This document shows, in pieces, positions 1 to 10,130 of a stretch of 36,582 nucleotides of DNA. Below the pieces are notes generated by a model, which worked only from the letters and a program-made list of their open reading frames with translations, made no database searches and was not told the DNA's origin. Location of the stretch: NCBI GenBank assembly GCA_900543395.1, contig UQQT01000022.1, positions 1 through 36,582 on the forward strand, in the 5' to 3' direction. This DNA is from an uncultured Oscillospiraceae bacterium. Lineage in GTDB: Bacteria; Bacillota; Clostridia; Oscillospirales; Acutalibacteraceae. How positions within the stretch are numbered: the first letter of the stretch is position 1; every line of letters begins with the position of its first letter. Made by a program: the position numbers and the translations under genes.

Positions 1-53
1 ACAAAACATAACGTGTCTTTAAGGCGTGGTTCAGGTGCTTTATCGACAGTCTG
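1..53 (+). repeat. Dispersed repeat family A, copy 1 (possibly cut by the window edge)
   Basis: This stretch is nearly identical to 20044-20098. Both begin ACAAAACATAACGTGTCTT and end GGTGCTTTATCGACAGTCTG; they differ only in a short A/T run in the middle. In both places a hairpin of unrelated sequence follows directly, and beyond it lies the 3' end of a minus-strand gene. No protein is encoded. The copy may extend to the left of the window. Confidence 0.8.
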
Positions 54-54
54 A

Positions 55-79
55 CCGGCGGATATTATTTATCCGCCGG
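55..79. terminator. Hairpin downstream of the dockerin gene
   Basis: The arms CCGGCGGATA (55-64) and TATCCGCCGG (70-79) form a 10-bp perfect stem with a 5-base loop. It lies about 35 bases past the stop of the minus-strand dockerin gene. There is no clear U-tract on the minus strand, so it may be a 3'-end stabilising hairpin or an imperfect terminator. Confidence 0.5.
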
Positions 80-113
80 CTGATTTATTGTTTAAATTGT
101 ATTTATAAGCTGT

Positions 114-1781
114 TTATCCCTTTGCGTTATCGTCTGGTTGGTCGTTGTTTTTTATAAAGTCGAGGATTGCGAGGCCTGCGGCGTATCTTAACAGGAGTCT
201 TGCGTCTGTTGCCGTGACCTTGCCGTCTGCGTCCGCGTCGGCTGCTTTTATCTGTGCGTTTGTAAGCGACTGGAGTCTTGCGGAATATCTCAACGCAAGG
301 CGTGCATCGGCTGCGTTTATTTTTCCGTCCTGATTTACGTCGCCGGGCGTGTACTCCGAAAAGCATTTAACCGGGTAAAATTTCTGTGATTCGCTTTTCT
401 TTCTCGGGTACCATGTCCAGTTATCGCATGAGTATACGGTGCCGTCCGAACGCATGAGAAATGCCGTTTTGCCGTCAGCAGGGGAGAGGAGCATTTTTTC
501 GACGCTTGTCATAACCTTAACCTCATTACCCGAGCCGAAATCGGTATATAAATCTTTATTTTCGTCGATTCTGAAATCCGATTTTTCGATATCGCCGTAA
601 TAGGATTTTACCGTGCCGTCGGACGTTACTGCTGTTGATTCGGTCGAAATATATCCGAACGAATCCGAATCCGAATAAAAGTAGGAGAAGTTTTTGCCCA
701 GTATCTTCATATCGGATGAATCGTACGATGCCTTTTTATAAACCGTGTTTTCGTTGTCGGCAATGCATACCGCGTTATCGGTAACAAGCGCGTCCTTTGC
801 CGCAAAATCGCATACCTTAACGGTCTTATTCGCTTCGTATACTTTTGTGGTATAGTCGTCCTTTGTGTAAAGACGTGTGCTTGACAGATATCCGGTTACG
901 CCGGAGTCGACAAGCTTCGCCGTGTACGAACCGTCCTCGTTTTTGTCGTATCTGAAAAGCATACCGCCGTTTTTGACAGCGACAGGGAACGCGGGGTCAA
1001 GGTTGGTTATATCGTCCGCAACCGTTGACATATCGGCATTTATATCCTTTAATGTTCCGTCGGGAAAGAGGACAAAACCGCTGTTTGAAACTTTCTTCGC
1101 GTTCTCGCATACAACCTCGCCGTCGGAGATTCTTATAACCTTGTTTTCGTCGGTCAAAGTGTAAAGGTCGGTAACTTGCTTCGGAATATAATTGTAAAGT
1201 AAATCTGTTGACATGGTTTTTGAGTTTGTATTATAAGTCCATCGGTAGTATTTGCCGTCAGACGATATAATATCGAGTTTATTCCAGTTCAAAGGCGAGC
1301 CGACAATTTTATGTTCCTTTACATTTTTTGCAATAATTTTGCTCTCATTCTTATAAACGAGGTACAAATCGCCGTCGGACGTGAGCATGGTAACACATTC
1401 GTTTCCGAAAACGGATTTAGAACCGAAGTAACCCATTACCGGCGGTTTTCCTGCGGACGTAACCTTTCTCTCGGGAGCGCAGACCGTGACTTTAAACGAT
1501 TTCGAATTCTTGCCGAGCGTTAATATTATGTCGCTCGTTCCCGTTTTCAGTGCGGTGAACCCTCCGTTGCCGTCCGAGGACAGAATTTTATCGTCGCTGA
1601 CGGAGTAGGAGAGTGCAAGATTATTATAATTGTATATGCTGAATATCTGACCCTCCATTACGAGCATGTCGCTGACTGTCATTTCCTCAAATAATTCATC
1701 CTGTTTGTACGCAAACGCCGAAAACGGCATTGCCGAGACAATCAGCACGGCGCACAGCAGCGCCGAGAGGATTTTTTTCAT
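114..1781 (-). CDS. Secreted protein with Ig-like N-terminus and C-terminal type I dockerin
   Basis: A 555-residue protein. Residues 1-24 form a signal peptide (MKKILSALLCAVLIVSAMPF, then SAFA), so it is exported. Residues of about 30-100 resemble a bacterial Ig-like (BIG2-type) domain. The middle holds repeated short strands with SDG motifs (SDGDLYL, SDGKYY, PDGTL, SDGTVY), suggesting a beta-propeller or RCC1-like fold; I do not recognise a catalytic domain. Near the C-terminus is a type I dockerin with two calcium-loop repeats, DVNQDGKINAAD and DADADGKVTATD, each followed by an ARLxLRY helix. Dockerins usually dock onto cohesins, but none is visible here, and in many Ruminococcaceae dockerins occur outside true cellulosomes. 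The start is supported by AAAGGATG about 8 bases upstream and by a consensus promoter at 1828-1856. Confidence 0.85.
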   Translation of the reverse strand: MKKILSALLCAVLIVSAMPFSAFAYKQDELFEEMTVSDMLVMEGQIFSIYNYNNLALSYSVSDDKILSSDGNGGFTALKTGTSDIILTLGKNSKSFKVTVCAPERKVTSAGKPPVMGYFGSKSVFGNECVTMLTSDGDLYLVYKNESKIIAKNVKEHKIVGSPLNWNKLDIISSDGKYYRWTYNTNSKTMSTDLLYNYIPKQVTDLYTLTDENKVIRISDGEVVCENAKKVSNSGFVLFPDGTLKDINADMSTVADDITNLDPAFPVAVKNGGMLFRYDKNEDGSYTAKLVDSGVTGYLSSTRLYTKDDYTTKVYEANKTVKVCDFAAKDALVTDNAVCIADNENTVYKKASYDSSDMKILGKNFSYFYSDSDSFGYISTESTAVTSDGTVKSYYGDIEKSDFRIDENKDLYTDFGSGNEVKVMTSVEKMLLSPADGKTAFLMRSDGTVYSCDNWTWYPRKKSESQKFYPVKCFSEYTPGDVNQDGKINAADARLALRYSARLQSLTNAQIKAADADADGKVTATDARLLLRYAAGLAILDFIKNNDQPDDNAKG

Positions 1782-1827
1782 AATATATCATCCTTTATAT
1801 GATAAATTTCATCTGTTTTATATACAT

Positions 1828-1856
1828 ATTATATTATCATTTAATTTTTAAGTCAA
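1828..1856 (-). promoter_or_regulatory. Sigma-A-type promoter for the dockerin gene
   Basis: On the minus strand TTGACT (1851-1856) is followed by a 17-base spacer and TATAAT (1828-1833). It drives the gene starting at 1781. The region 1782-2101 between the two divergent genes holds only this promoter, the opposing one at 2012-2040, and A/T-rich sequence with no credible gene. Confidence 0.7.
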
Positions 1857-2011
1857 GATGTAAAAGCAGGAGTGATAATTGTAAAACAACGGATATTTAC
1901 ACGGCGGAATATTATCGTAGACTTTTGATTGACATTAGTCTATTATCAATGGTTTTCCCTAAAAATTCATATAAAATTAAAAAATTTATATGGTATGTTT
2001 CATAATTGCAA

Positions 2012-2040
2012 TTGACAATCGTGTTAAATGATTGTAAACT
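2012..2040 (+). promoter_or_regulatory. Sigma-A-type promoter for the giant secreted protein
   Basis: TTGACA (2012-2017), 17 bases, TAAACT (2035-2040). The transcript would carry a 5' leader of about 55 bases ending in a perfect AAGGAGG (2087-2093) 8 bases before the ATG at 2102. A strong -35 and full Shine-Dalgarno match the codon bias of the gene, which suggests high expression. Confidence 0.65.
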
Positions 2041-2101
2041 AATGATGAACAAATAGGTTTGTATCTTATTTTTCAAATAATTTTTTAAGGAGGAAAAAAT
2101 T

Positions 2102-5100
2102 ATGGTTCAAACCACAGGAAAACGTAATTCAATCTCGAAAAAGATTCTAAGCGTTTTTCTTTCATTGCTGATGATAATGAGTGTTTGCTATTCCGGAATC
2201 GGCGTTATTGCTGAAGCCGCCGCTTCCGCTTCGCAGATTAACGCACTCAAATCGGCACTGAACGATTTTGCGAACTCGGGCGAAACCGGAAGATATTCCG
2301 CTTCAAACAACGGAAGCAACACCGTAACCGTAACCGACAATACGTCAAAGGGTTATGTTTACAAGGTGCTGATCGCTCTGCAGCCCGTGCTCGAGGGGGA
2401 GAGAGGAAGCTATAACTGGTTCTCTAAAATGAGACCCCGTATAATCTCTCTTACCGGAGCTTCAGGCGTTTCCGCGGCGCTTCTTAACAATCTGATTCCC
2501 ATGCTGACCAACTATGACAAATCGGATGTAAACAAAGTGTCAAAGGAAAACAGCAACAGATACGGCGGAGTTGACTGGCCGGGCGAGCAGCTTGCCAATC
2601 TCGGCAACGTTACTGTTTCCGTAACAAGAACGCTTGACAGCGCGCTGCTTGAGTATGCAGACGCCTCCAAGCTTCCGAACGCCGTTAATCTTACGGTTTC
2701 ATATTCGGTAGCCGCCACTCATCATAATGAGACTTCAAGCGGTAAGAAAAAGCCCTGGGGACAGTGGAGAAAGCGTGTTGAATGGTACAGCTACGGCGGT
2801 GCATTTTCTCTCAGCTATTCAAATTCCAATAACGCCCCTCAGAAAATCAAGGATTATTACAATTTCTTTACGAAATCCAAGGTAGTCGGACAGACCGTTG
2901 CGACACTCGTTGCAAACAACACGGTTTCCTCTATCGGAACTATCGTAAACAATAACGCGGCCTACAACGCGAAGATAAACGGACTTTCAGCAGCTGTAAA
3001 GGCTCATTTCTTTAAAGATCCGACCGTCTCGGTTGTAAATAATTATATCGCGTACTGCCTGCGCGCACAGACAGTTCTTCAGCAGAAGCCTAAGGTTGAC
3101 TGGTTCAAGTCAGCTATCGCGGCAGGTTATGACAACACAAACATCGACCGGATGAATTCTCTGTACACAGAGGGTCTTGCCAGGTACAACGATTTGAACT
3201 CGCTTTCATCGCAGTTTAAGTCAGATGCTAAACAGACAATAGGCATGGATCTTGACGCTTACAACGCATGGCTCGTCGGGCTCAAGAGAGATATCGACCT
3301 CTACTACCTCAGAGAACTCAAAAAGTCGATTGACAACACTATCGCAGCTAACCCCAAGGTTGCTGCCGATAACGTTACCTCTCTCACGGGCGAGGAATTT
3401 CTTGCCGAATTCCCCGACAGTGAGTATCCGCATTCTCTTATTTCCTCGATAAACAGCACGTTTAACGGCTACGCTGCTACTCTCGATCAGTACAGAGCAT
3501 CTTCTCCCGATGAGGTTGCGGCTGTATTTACCGACGGTGTTGATTATGTCTATAACTTTAAGACAAATATCAACTACATAAAGTTTGAGGCAAATGCAGA
3601 GGATGAATTCGCTCCTCTTTACGAGAGTCTTATTCCTTATATCTATACAAGTCCCGCAGCGTACAATAACGCCGACGAGATGGCAAGATATACTGCGGAT
3701 TACGCCAACGGCGTAAAGCTTAACAATGTATACAATTCATATACTGGCAAGCTTAACGCGGATCTTCAGAGGAGAGTATTCTCTTTCTATAAGGGAGACG
3801 AGCTTGTATTCTTCCCCGACGCCGTAAACGCATACCTTGCGGCTATGAAGGCCGATCTTATCAAGAGAAATCACGATCAGATTCAGACCGTTTACGATTA
3901 CGCTGTAATGGCGGGAGGAACTACCGGCAACATCAAGGTTGACTTTAACAACTTCCTCGGTCTCCAGGCGGCTGTAAACAATCTTGACGCGGCTCTCTAT
4001 GATTACTGCGCATACATTACCTCCAACGGCAACGCGGGCAACCCCGAAAAGAAGAACTGGGTATCTGCCGAGGATAGAAACATCTACGGCAAGAGCCAGG
4101 CGTTCATCGACGCAGTTAAGGCGTTCAAGGCTACCAAGGGTCTTCCCTATGACCAGATGCATTATGATACTGACGGCGTATTCGTTATCCGTTATGCAGG
4201 CGATCAGAAGGATGCATCCGGCAATCAGTTAGGATTCCCCTCCGATATCGCAAGAGACGGAGCAGAGGATAACTACGAAGTTACCACTCAGAAGATTCTT
4301 GATACCATCAATAAGCTTGATAAGTTCATCACTTCCGAGGATTTTGCAAGACTTATCGACTTTAAGGATAAGGACGGCAATGAGGTTTCCAACCTCTCCG
4401 ATTACATTGAGACAGTTCTCAATGAAAAGCTCTTTACAAACGAGATGATCAACACAATCGTTGCTTCTGTCTTCCCGATGGTATGCACAACGATTGAGGA
4501 TCTTCTTCCCAACCTTAAGAATCAGGGTATCAAGGGTATTTATCCGCCCTCAGACCCCAACGCAATGTTTGCCATCGATCTCGGCGAGCTTGCAAATGAC
4601 GGCAAACTCGGCGGACGTATCGACGTATTCCTTGACGGACAGAAGGGTACTGTTACTATTAAAGAGCTTCTTTCCTCTCTCGGTATATACATTTACCCCT
4701 CACAGCTTGCAAGCAAGCTTCCGAATTCCGGCAAGTATGTTGCTATCAGAAACGCTCTTAACTCCTGCGGCGACAAGTGGAGCAAACTCCTTGACGCTGA
4801 CGGAAAGCTCAACTTTGACTGGGGCGTAACAAGCTACAGCACATTTATTTCTGCTGCAGGCAATGTATTCAATTCAATTCTTCCTCTTCTTCAGACAGTT
4901 CTCTGCGGCAAGAACTACAGTGCGTCTGTAGACAGGATTGCATACGGCGACGGCAGGCTTTCATACAAGGATAAGCTCGTCGGTATTTCCTACTCTGTTA
5001 CCGCGGCTGTCGGTGCAAGAATCAACGCGACATTAAACATTGACGGTCTTACCGTTTATAAGGATGTATGGATTCCCATTATGGAGGCTCTCGGTATTGC

Positions 5101-8100
5101 CGATAACGGCTATCGTTTCAAGTCTCTCGGTCAGGACGCTTCTGCTGCACAGATGGTTGACGCTCTGTTCAGCCCCCTGCTTGAACTCATCGACCAGCTT
5201 AAATCTAAGCCCCTTGACAAGGTAAGCTCCATGCTTCCTCAGGTTCTGTACTTCCTTTCATTCGACGGCGTTCAGGATCTTATTAATTCGGTTACAATCA
5301 AGATGAAGGCTAAGATGCAGATTCGCGACCTCGAAAAATTCGATGTCAACAACTGCCCCTCATGGCTTGAAAATGCATTTAAGAACACGGTTAAGAATAT
5401 TGCTAACAATAAACTTCCCGAGTTCTCATTCAACCTTGCTCTTGCCGATATGGTCAACCTCGAGAAGATGCTCGGATTTGACTATACCAATATTAATAAC
5501 ATAGTTTCTTACGTTCTTAATAAGGCCGGTATGAATATTTCCGTACCTATCATGAACGCAGGTAACCTTATCAGATGCTCTACCTACAACAAAAACGCAA
5601 GCTCACAGCGTTCGTCGGGCAAGAGACTGAAGATTACCGCAGATAAAGCCAACGTTTTCTACGATATTCTTAACTATCTCGTAGGCGCGCTCGGAGACAG
5701 AAATCTCGTAGACAGTCTTGTCAGGTATCTTTCCGAGAGGAAGGGCGAGACAATTGAGCTTCCCGAAATCGTCTACACTCTTGTATCAAACGTTTCCGGC
5801 AATACCGGAGCCGCTCTTGCCGCTCTTATAGAGCTGTTCAACCCGGTTGATTACGACATGATGCAGATGGATTGGTATCAGTCCGGCAAGGATAAGTCAG
5901 TCACCGACATGACCGACCTTAAGTCGCTTGTATACCTTACCTATAACACCAACTGGACTAAGGATAAGTCACAGTATATCATCGACAATATTGACGATAT
6001 CGTTAAGTCGGTTTCCGGTATGGATACGACATCCGTCGATGAAAAACTCCGTGAATCCATAAACGGAATGTTCAATAACAAGAACTTCACAACTCTTGTT
6101 AAGGAGCTCGTTTCGCTCGGCTACACTCTTGACAATCAGTTTGTTTACGATCTTTGCAAGAGAGAGACCGGCGTTGACCTCCAGCAGTGGGCTGAGGCTT
6201 TCGGCTATGCGTTCCCGACCGTACTCGAAAAGTATGAAAAGACCGCGCTTAAGCCCGGCGACGCAGGCTATAATTCAAACTTCGGCACCGTAAGCGTTTC
6301 AATCGAAACCGTAACGGACGAGACAACGGGCGAGACTAAGGATAACTACACATGGTACATCAACGGACAGAAGTTTGAAGACGGCAACAGACAGCAGTTC
6401 CTTGCTCTCTTCTTTGCAGTAGTTGATCCGATGGCTCCGCTTATCAGCATGTTCATGACAGGCGAGGATCTTTCGCTCTTTGCCGGCGCAGTTACCGTTA
6501 AGGGTTATGAGGGCTATTCGAATGCGGTTGCTTATGTATTCGAGATGCTCGGCGTACCCAATGTAATGAACCAGGCTGAGTATAACGCTTATGTTGCTGC
6601 CAACGGCGATGCAAAAGCGTTCGAGCACCTTACCAACCAGCTCTTCGACTGGCTTGACGGTCAGCTCAACGGTTCGGCATTCAAGAATCTTATTTCTCTC
6701 CTGCCTAACCTCCTCTACTTTATAGAGAGCGACGGTCTTTCGACCCTTATATTCAACGTTCTTCAGCCTCTTACCGTAGTTCTCGATACCGTAAGACCTA
6801 TCGCTGACGTTGATCTTGATACTATCGCTTCCGTAATAGTTTCCGACCTCCTCGGCGGAAATTCGTTCAGCCTTGACCACGTCCTCGACGTTATCGCAGG
6901 CAAGTTCGACGCAAGCGGTTATGAGAAATGGTATGACGTTCATACCAAACAGCTTACTTTCACCGAGATTCTCAGACTTGCCGACATTTACTTCGGCACC
7001 GATATCAGATACAGTCCGCTTGTGCTCCAGGGAATCGAGAGTATCTGCGCTTCTCCCGAGAAGTTCGACAGTAAAGCGGCTTCAAGCGTAGGTTACCGCG
7101 CAAGCTGTGACCCCGCGGACGGTCTTACCATTCTTGTTTCGGCTCTTCTTGAGTGTCTTAATCATTCAAGCACGCTGACCGGAGGCAAGACCAACGGCGA
7201 AATCATTTGCTCATTCATTGACTCCAAGACGGGCAAGGATGACGCAAAGAAGATTTGGGATATGGTACAGACCATATTCGACGGCATTGTCAGCACCGAT
7301 ACTGATGTAAACTGGCTTTACTTCTATAACGATCCCGACAATGACAAGACTCCCGTAACCGACCTCGTTAACGCCCAGCTTCCCACGAAGTCAATCGTTT
7401 ACCTCGGTTACAGCAACAACTGGAATAAGGAAACTGCCGATAAGCTCACGGCGTCCGCTTCCGAAATCATTGATTCCATCCTCAAGAGCAAGAAGGGAAC
7501 AGACCTTGCAACATATCTTCAGGCTCTTATAAGCGACAACCTTTATACCGACGAAATTCTCAATAAGCTTGTTGAGTCTATTGTTAAGGCGCTTAACGGA
7601 CTTGACAAATCTCTCCGTGATACCATCTCCGTTGTTCTCAGCACAGACGGTATCGACAAGTGGTTTGATATGTGCGACATTGACGCCGACGGCAATGTAA
7701 CCTGCAACAAGCAGTGGAACATCAACGGCGACAAGCAGAAGTTCATCGATTCGTTCGCAGAGGCTCTTGCTCCCGCAAATGATATCTTCGCATGGCTCTT
7801 CTTCGGCGACAGCTATACCTTCTTCACCTCGTCCAAGACGGCTGACGGAAAGTATACGCTTGAACCCATCATCGACCTCGCGGGCAATCCCGGCGGTTAC
7901 GCATACGGACTTATTCCCGCATTCGAGGCTCTCGGCTGCACAATGCAGAGCCCCGACAAGTATAAAAAGGCAGACGGCACGCACGATATGACCGCGTTTA
8001 TCAAGGATTTCGCGTCAAGCGTTCTTGACAGAGCAGACGAACTCACCTCGGGCGACGTTGTAGGCAACATACTTGACCTTCTTCCCAATATTATCTACTT

Positions 8101-10075
8101 CATAAATGCGGACGGCGTTAAGAACTGCTTCAACAACCTTATGTCTCCCATCTATGATATTCTCAATAAGCTTCTTCCCGTTATCGGTGACGCTAACCTC
8201 GACGAGGCTGCCGGCGTTAAGCTCAGCGACCTTTCGACCGAGACGTTCTTCGATATAATCAAGACCAAAGCGGGTATCACGATTGATCCTCAGGTTATGG
8301 GTCTCATCAAATACCTCTATGTCGGCGATATCACGGCGTTTACCTCCGCTAACGGCAGAATGGCTCTGAGAATGGGCTACACCGACGAGATTACCAGAGC
8401 AGAGATGATTACGATTCTCTTCTCCGTAGCTCTTGAGGTTCTCGGCGACCGCGCAAACGAGAAGGCGTTCAAGGATATGCTCGGCGAAGATACTTATACC
8501 GTTGTTATGAACGTATTAAGACTCAATGCGCGCCCGATGCATAATATTCCGTGGCTCTATACCGAGGACGCGGATACCGATAAGGTATTCTCCGGTATTG
8601 AGACATCCACTATCTTTGAGTACGGCTACGGCAAGTACTGGACCAGGGATAAAGCGCAGTACATTGCGGATAATATCGAGTGCTTCATCAACGATATGAT
8701 TCAGCTTCTCGGTATCGAGATGAACGGCGTTAAGTTCAATTCTCTTGAAGATATCATCAACAGCTATATTGACGGCTCTCTTTACAGCAATAAGGTTCTT
8801 TCCAAGATTTATAACGGTCTTAAGAAAGCCCTTAATAAGCTCAACGAGGTAGATACCGACGGTAAGATCAAGGAAGTAATCAAGTCCTCGCTCGGCGTTG
8901 ACCTTGCATTCTATGATACTTACGTTCTTCCCGAAATCAAGGACGGCGACCGTTCGGCATTTACAAATGAGCTTCTCAATATGCTCAGACCTCTTTATCC
9001 CGTTCTTAAGTGGCTTCTTGCCGAACAGGATATCGCGTTCTTCAACGACGCAGACGGTAATGATAAGGTAGTTCTCCCCGGTGACCGCGGATATAACTAC
9101 GGTATTATTCCTCTCCTTGAGGCTATTCAGTGCGAAGGTATTAAGACTGAGGCAGAGTACTATGCGGACGTTAACGCAAACGACGACGCTCTCGTACTTG
9201 ATATTATCAATCCTCTGTTTGATAAGCTGGACGTAATTCTTGCAGATCCCGCAAATCAGATATTCGAGCTTCTTCCCAATCTTGCATACTTTGTAAACTC
9301 CAACGGTCTTGACACCGTATGGCAGAACACGCTCAACTCGGTTTACACCGTTCTTGACGCTCTTCAGCCTCTGGTTAACGTTGACCTTTACGAGCTTATC
9401 GGTATCAACCTCAACGGTATGAAGTTTGAGGATCTTGTAAAGCTTGCTCTCTCCAAGGTTAAGGATTCAACCGGATTCGACCTTGCCGAACTCGTTGTTG
9501 ACGCTGCGGCGGAAATGACGACAGGTAAGCTTATCTCCTTCACTTCGCTTAACGGCGAGCAGGCATACCGTATGGAATATGCGGGCAAGGCTGACCGTGC
9601 CGACATGGTTACGATTATTCTTCGTCTCGTTCTCAAGTTCCTTAATACGGGCGACAATGCAAAGAAGCTTGAGCAGATCATAAAGAAAAAGACGTCAATG
9701 AGTGACGAGGCATACAAGTTTATGTTCTCATTCATCGATTCTCTTGCTCAGTACTGCTCCGACGCAGAGGGTATGGATAAGACTCTGTACATCCTTTACT
9801 ACACCTTCTACGGTATCAATACCGGCGCTCACGAAGCAAACAAGTGGCTTAAGGATTATAACAGCAACTGGGAGTTCTTCTACGGAATGCTCCGCGCAAG
9901 CGATCAGAAGATTCTTAACGATTTTGCCGAGTTTACTGCAAAGATATTCGAGACGTACACCAAGGATATCATTGACCAGAACGGTCTTGCGTCAAGAGGA
10001 CTCATCAAGTTCTTCCAGAAGATTATCGAGATAATCAAAAAGCTTATCAGTTTCTTCACAAAGCTTTTCGGTTAA
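2102..10075 (+). CDS. Giant secreted repeat protein of unknown function (2657 aa)
   Basis: An N-terminal signal peptide (basic residues 1-14, hydrophobic about 15-36, likely cleavage after AEAAA near 41) marks it as exported. I recognise no known domain, LPXTG signal, dockerin or enzyme motif. From about residue 880 to 2600 the sequence falls into about four diverged repeats. A block like LPNLLYFIESDG recurs near residues 1049, 1537, 1997 and 2394; a preceding EALG-like block recurs near 989, 1476, 1936 and 2333; and a block like YNTNWTKDKSQYI recurs near 1280, 1769, 2177 and 2586. The repeat length is about 400-490 residues. The sequence looks mainly helical. It ends in an amphipathic basic helix (KIIEIIKKLISFFTKLFG). 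Codon use strongly prefers AAG over AAA, unlike most neighbours, as expected of an abundant protein. A surface-layer, adhesin or matrix role is possible but not shown. Confidence 0.9.
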   Translation: MVQTTGKRNSISKKILSVFLSLLMIMSVCYSGIGVIAEAAASASQINALKSALNDFANSGETGRYSASNNGSNTVTVTDNTSKGYVYKVLIALQPVLEGERGSYNWFSKMRPRIISLTGASGVSAALLNNLIPMLTNYDKSDVNKVSKENSNRYGGVDWPGEQLANLGNVTVSVTRTLDSALLEYADASKLPNAVNLTVSYSVAATHHNETSSGKKKPWGQWRKRVEWYSYGGAFSLSYSNSNNAPQKIKDYYNFFTKSKVVGQTVATLVANNTVSSIGTIVNNNAAYNAKINGLSAAVKAHFFKDPTVSVVNNYIAYCLRAQTVLQQKPKVDWFKSAIAAGYDNTNIDRMNSLYTEGLARYNDLNSLSSQFKSDAKQTIGMDLDAYNAWLVGLKRDIDLYYLRELKKSIDNTIAANPKVAADNVTSLTGEEFLAEFPDSEYPHSLISSINSTFNGYAATLDQYRASSPDEVAAVFTDGVDYVYNFKTNINYIKFEANAEDEFAPLYESLIPYIYTSPAAYNNADEMARYTADYANGVKLNNVYNSYTGKLNADLQRRVFSFYKGDELVFFPDAVNAYLAAMKADLIKRNHDQIQTVYDYAVMAGGTTGNIKVDFNNFLGLQAAVNNLDAALYDYCAYITSNGNAGNPEKKNWVSAEDRNIYGKSQAFIDAVKAFKATKGLPYDQMHYDTDGVFVIRYAGDQKDASGNQLGFPSDIARDGAEDNYEVTTQKILDTINKLDKFITSEDFARLIDFKDKDGNEVSNLSDYIETVLNEKLFTNEMINTIVASVFPMVCTTIEDLLPNLKNQGIKGIYPPSDPNAMFAIDLGELANDGKLGGRIDVFLDGQKGTVTIKELLSSLGIYIYPSQLASKLPNSGKYVAIRNALNSCGDKWSKLLDADGKLNFDWGVTSYSTFISAAGNVFNSILPLLQTVLCGKNYSASVDRIAYGDGRLSYKDKLVGISYSVTAAVGARINATLNIDGLTVYKDVWIPIMEALGIADNGYRFKSLGQDASAAQMVDALFSPLLELIDQLKSKPLDKVSSMLPQVLYFLSFDGVQDLINSVTIKMKAKMQIRDLEKFDVNNCPSWLENAFKNTVKNIANNKLPEFSFNLALADMVNLEKMLGFDYTNINNIVSYVLNKAGMNISVPIMNAGNLIRCSTYNKNASSQRSSGKRLKITADKANVFYDILNYLVGALGDRNLVDSLVRYLSERKGETIELPEIVYTLVSNVSGNTGAALAALIELFNPVDYDMMQMDWYQSGKDKSVTDMTDLKSLVYLTYNTNWTKDKSQYIIDNIDDIVKSVSGMDTTSVDEKLRESINGMFNNKNFTTLVKELVSLGYTLDNQFVYDLCKRETGVDLQQWAEAFGYAFPTVLEKYEKTALKPGDAGYNSNFGTVSVSIETVTDETTGETKDNYTWYINGQKFEDGNRQQFLALFFAVVDPMAPLISMFMTGEDLSLFAGAVTVKGYEGYSNAVAYVFEMLGVPNVMNQAEYNAYVAANGDAKAFEHLTNQLFDWLDGQLNGSAFKNLISLLPNLLYFIESDGLSTLIFNVLQPLTVVLDTVRPIADVDLDTIASVIVSDLLGGNSFSLDHVLDVIAGKFDASGYEKWYDVHTKQLTFTEILRLADIYFGTDIRYSPLVLQGIESICASPEKFDSKAASSVGYRASCDPADGLTILVSALLECLNHSSTLTGGKTNGEIICSFIDSKTGKDDAKKIWDMVQTIFDGIVSTDTDVNWLYFYNDPDNDKTPVTDLVNAQLPTKSIVYLGYSNNWNKETADKLTASASEIIDSILKSKKGTDLATYLQALISDNLYTDEILNKLVESIVKALNGLDKSLRDTISVVLSTDGIDKWFDMCDIDADGNVTCNKQWNINGDKQKFIDSFAEALAPANDIFAWLFFGDSYTFFTSSKTADGKYTLEPIIDLAGNPGGYAYGLIPAFEALGCTMQSPDKYKKADGTHDMTAFIKDFASSVLDRADELTSGDVVGNILDLLPNIIYFINADGVKNCFNNLMSPIYDILNKLLPVIGDANLDEAAGVKLSDLSTETFFDIIKTKAGITIDPQVMGLIKYLYVGDITAFTSANGRMALRMGYTDEITRAEMITILFSVALEVLGDRANEKAFKDMLGEDTYTVVMNVLRLNARPMHNIPWLYTEDADTDKVFSGIETSTIFEYGYGKYWTRDKAQYIADNIECFINDMIQLLGIEMNGVKFNSLEDIINSYIDGSLYSNKVLSKIYNGLKKALNKLNEVDTDGKIKEVIKSSLGVDLAFYDTYVLPEIKDGDRSAFTNELLNMLRPLYPVLKWLLAEQDIAFFNDADGNDKVVLPGDRGYNYGIIPLLEAIQCEGIKTEAEYYADVNANDDALVLDIINPLFDKLDVILADPANQIFELLPNLAYFVNSNGLDTVWQNTLNSVYTVLDALQPLVNVDLYELIGINLNGMKFEDLVKLALSKVKDSTGFDLAELVVDAAAEMTTGKLISFTSLNGEQAYRMEYAGKADRADMVTIILRLVLKFLNTGDNAKKLEQIIKKKTSMSDEAYKFMFSFIDSLAQYCSDAEGMDKTLYILYYTFYGINTGAHEANKWLKDYNSNWEFFYGMLRASDQKILNDFAEFTAKIFETYTKDIIDQNGLASRGLIKFFQKIIEIIKKLISFFTKLFG

Positions 10076-10098
10076 CACAGGCAAAACGGTAATACCGT

Positions 10099-10130
10099 GC
10101 CCCGCAGGCGAAGGTCTGCGGGGCTTTTTT
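10099..10130 (+). terminator. Intrinsic terminator of the giant gene
   Basis: GCCCCGCAG (10099-10107) pairs with CTGCGGGGC (10116-10124) and six T follow. A small hairpin ACGGT-AAT-ACCGT (10086-10098) sits just before it. It closes the gene 24 bases after its stop and separates it from the aromatic operon promoter. Confidence 0.9.

Noticed and set aside
6299..6943. Minus-strand 214-codon open frame opposite the giant gene
   Set aside because: Shadow frame caused by the codon bias of the plus-strand gene; no RBS or promoter and no recognisable protein.
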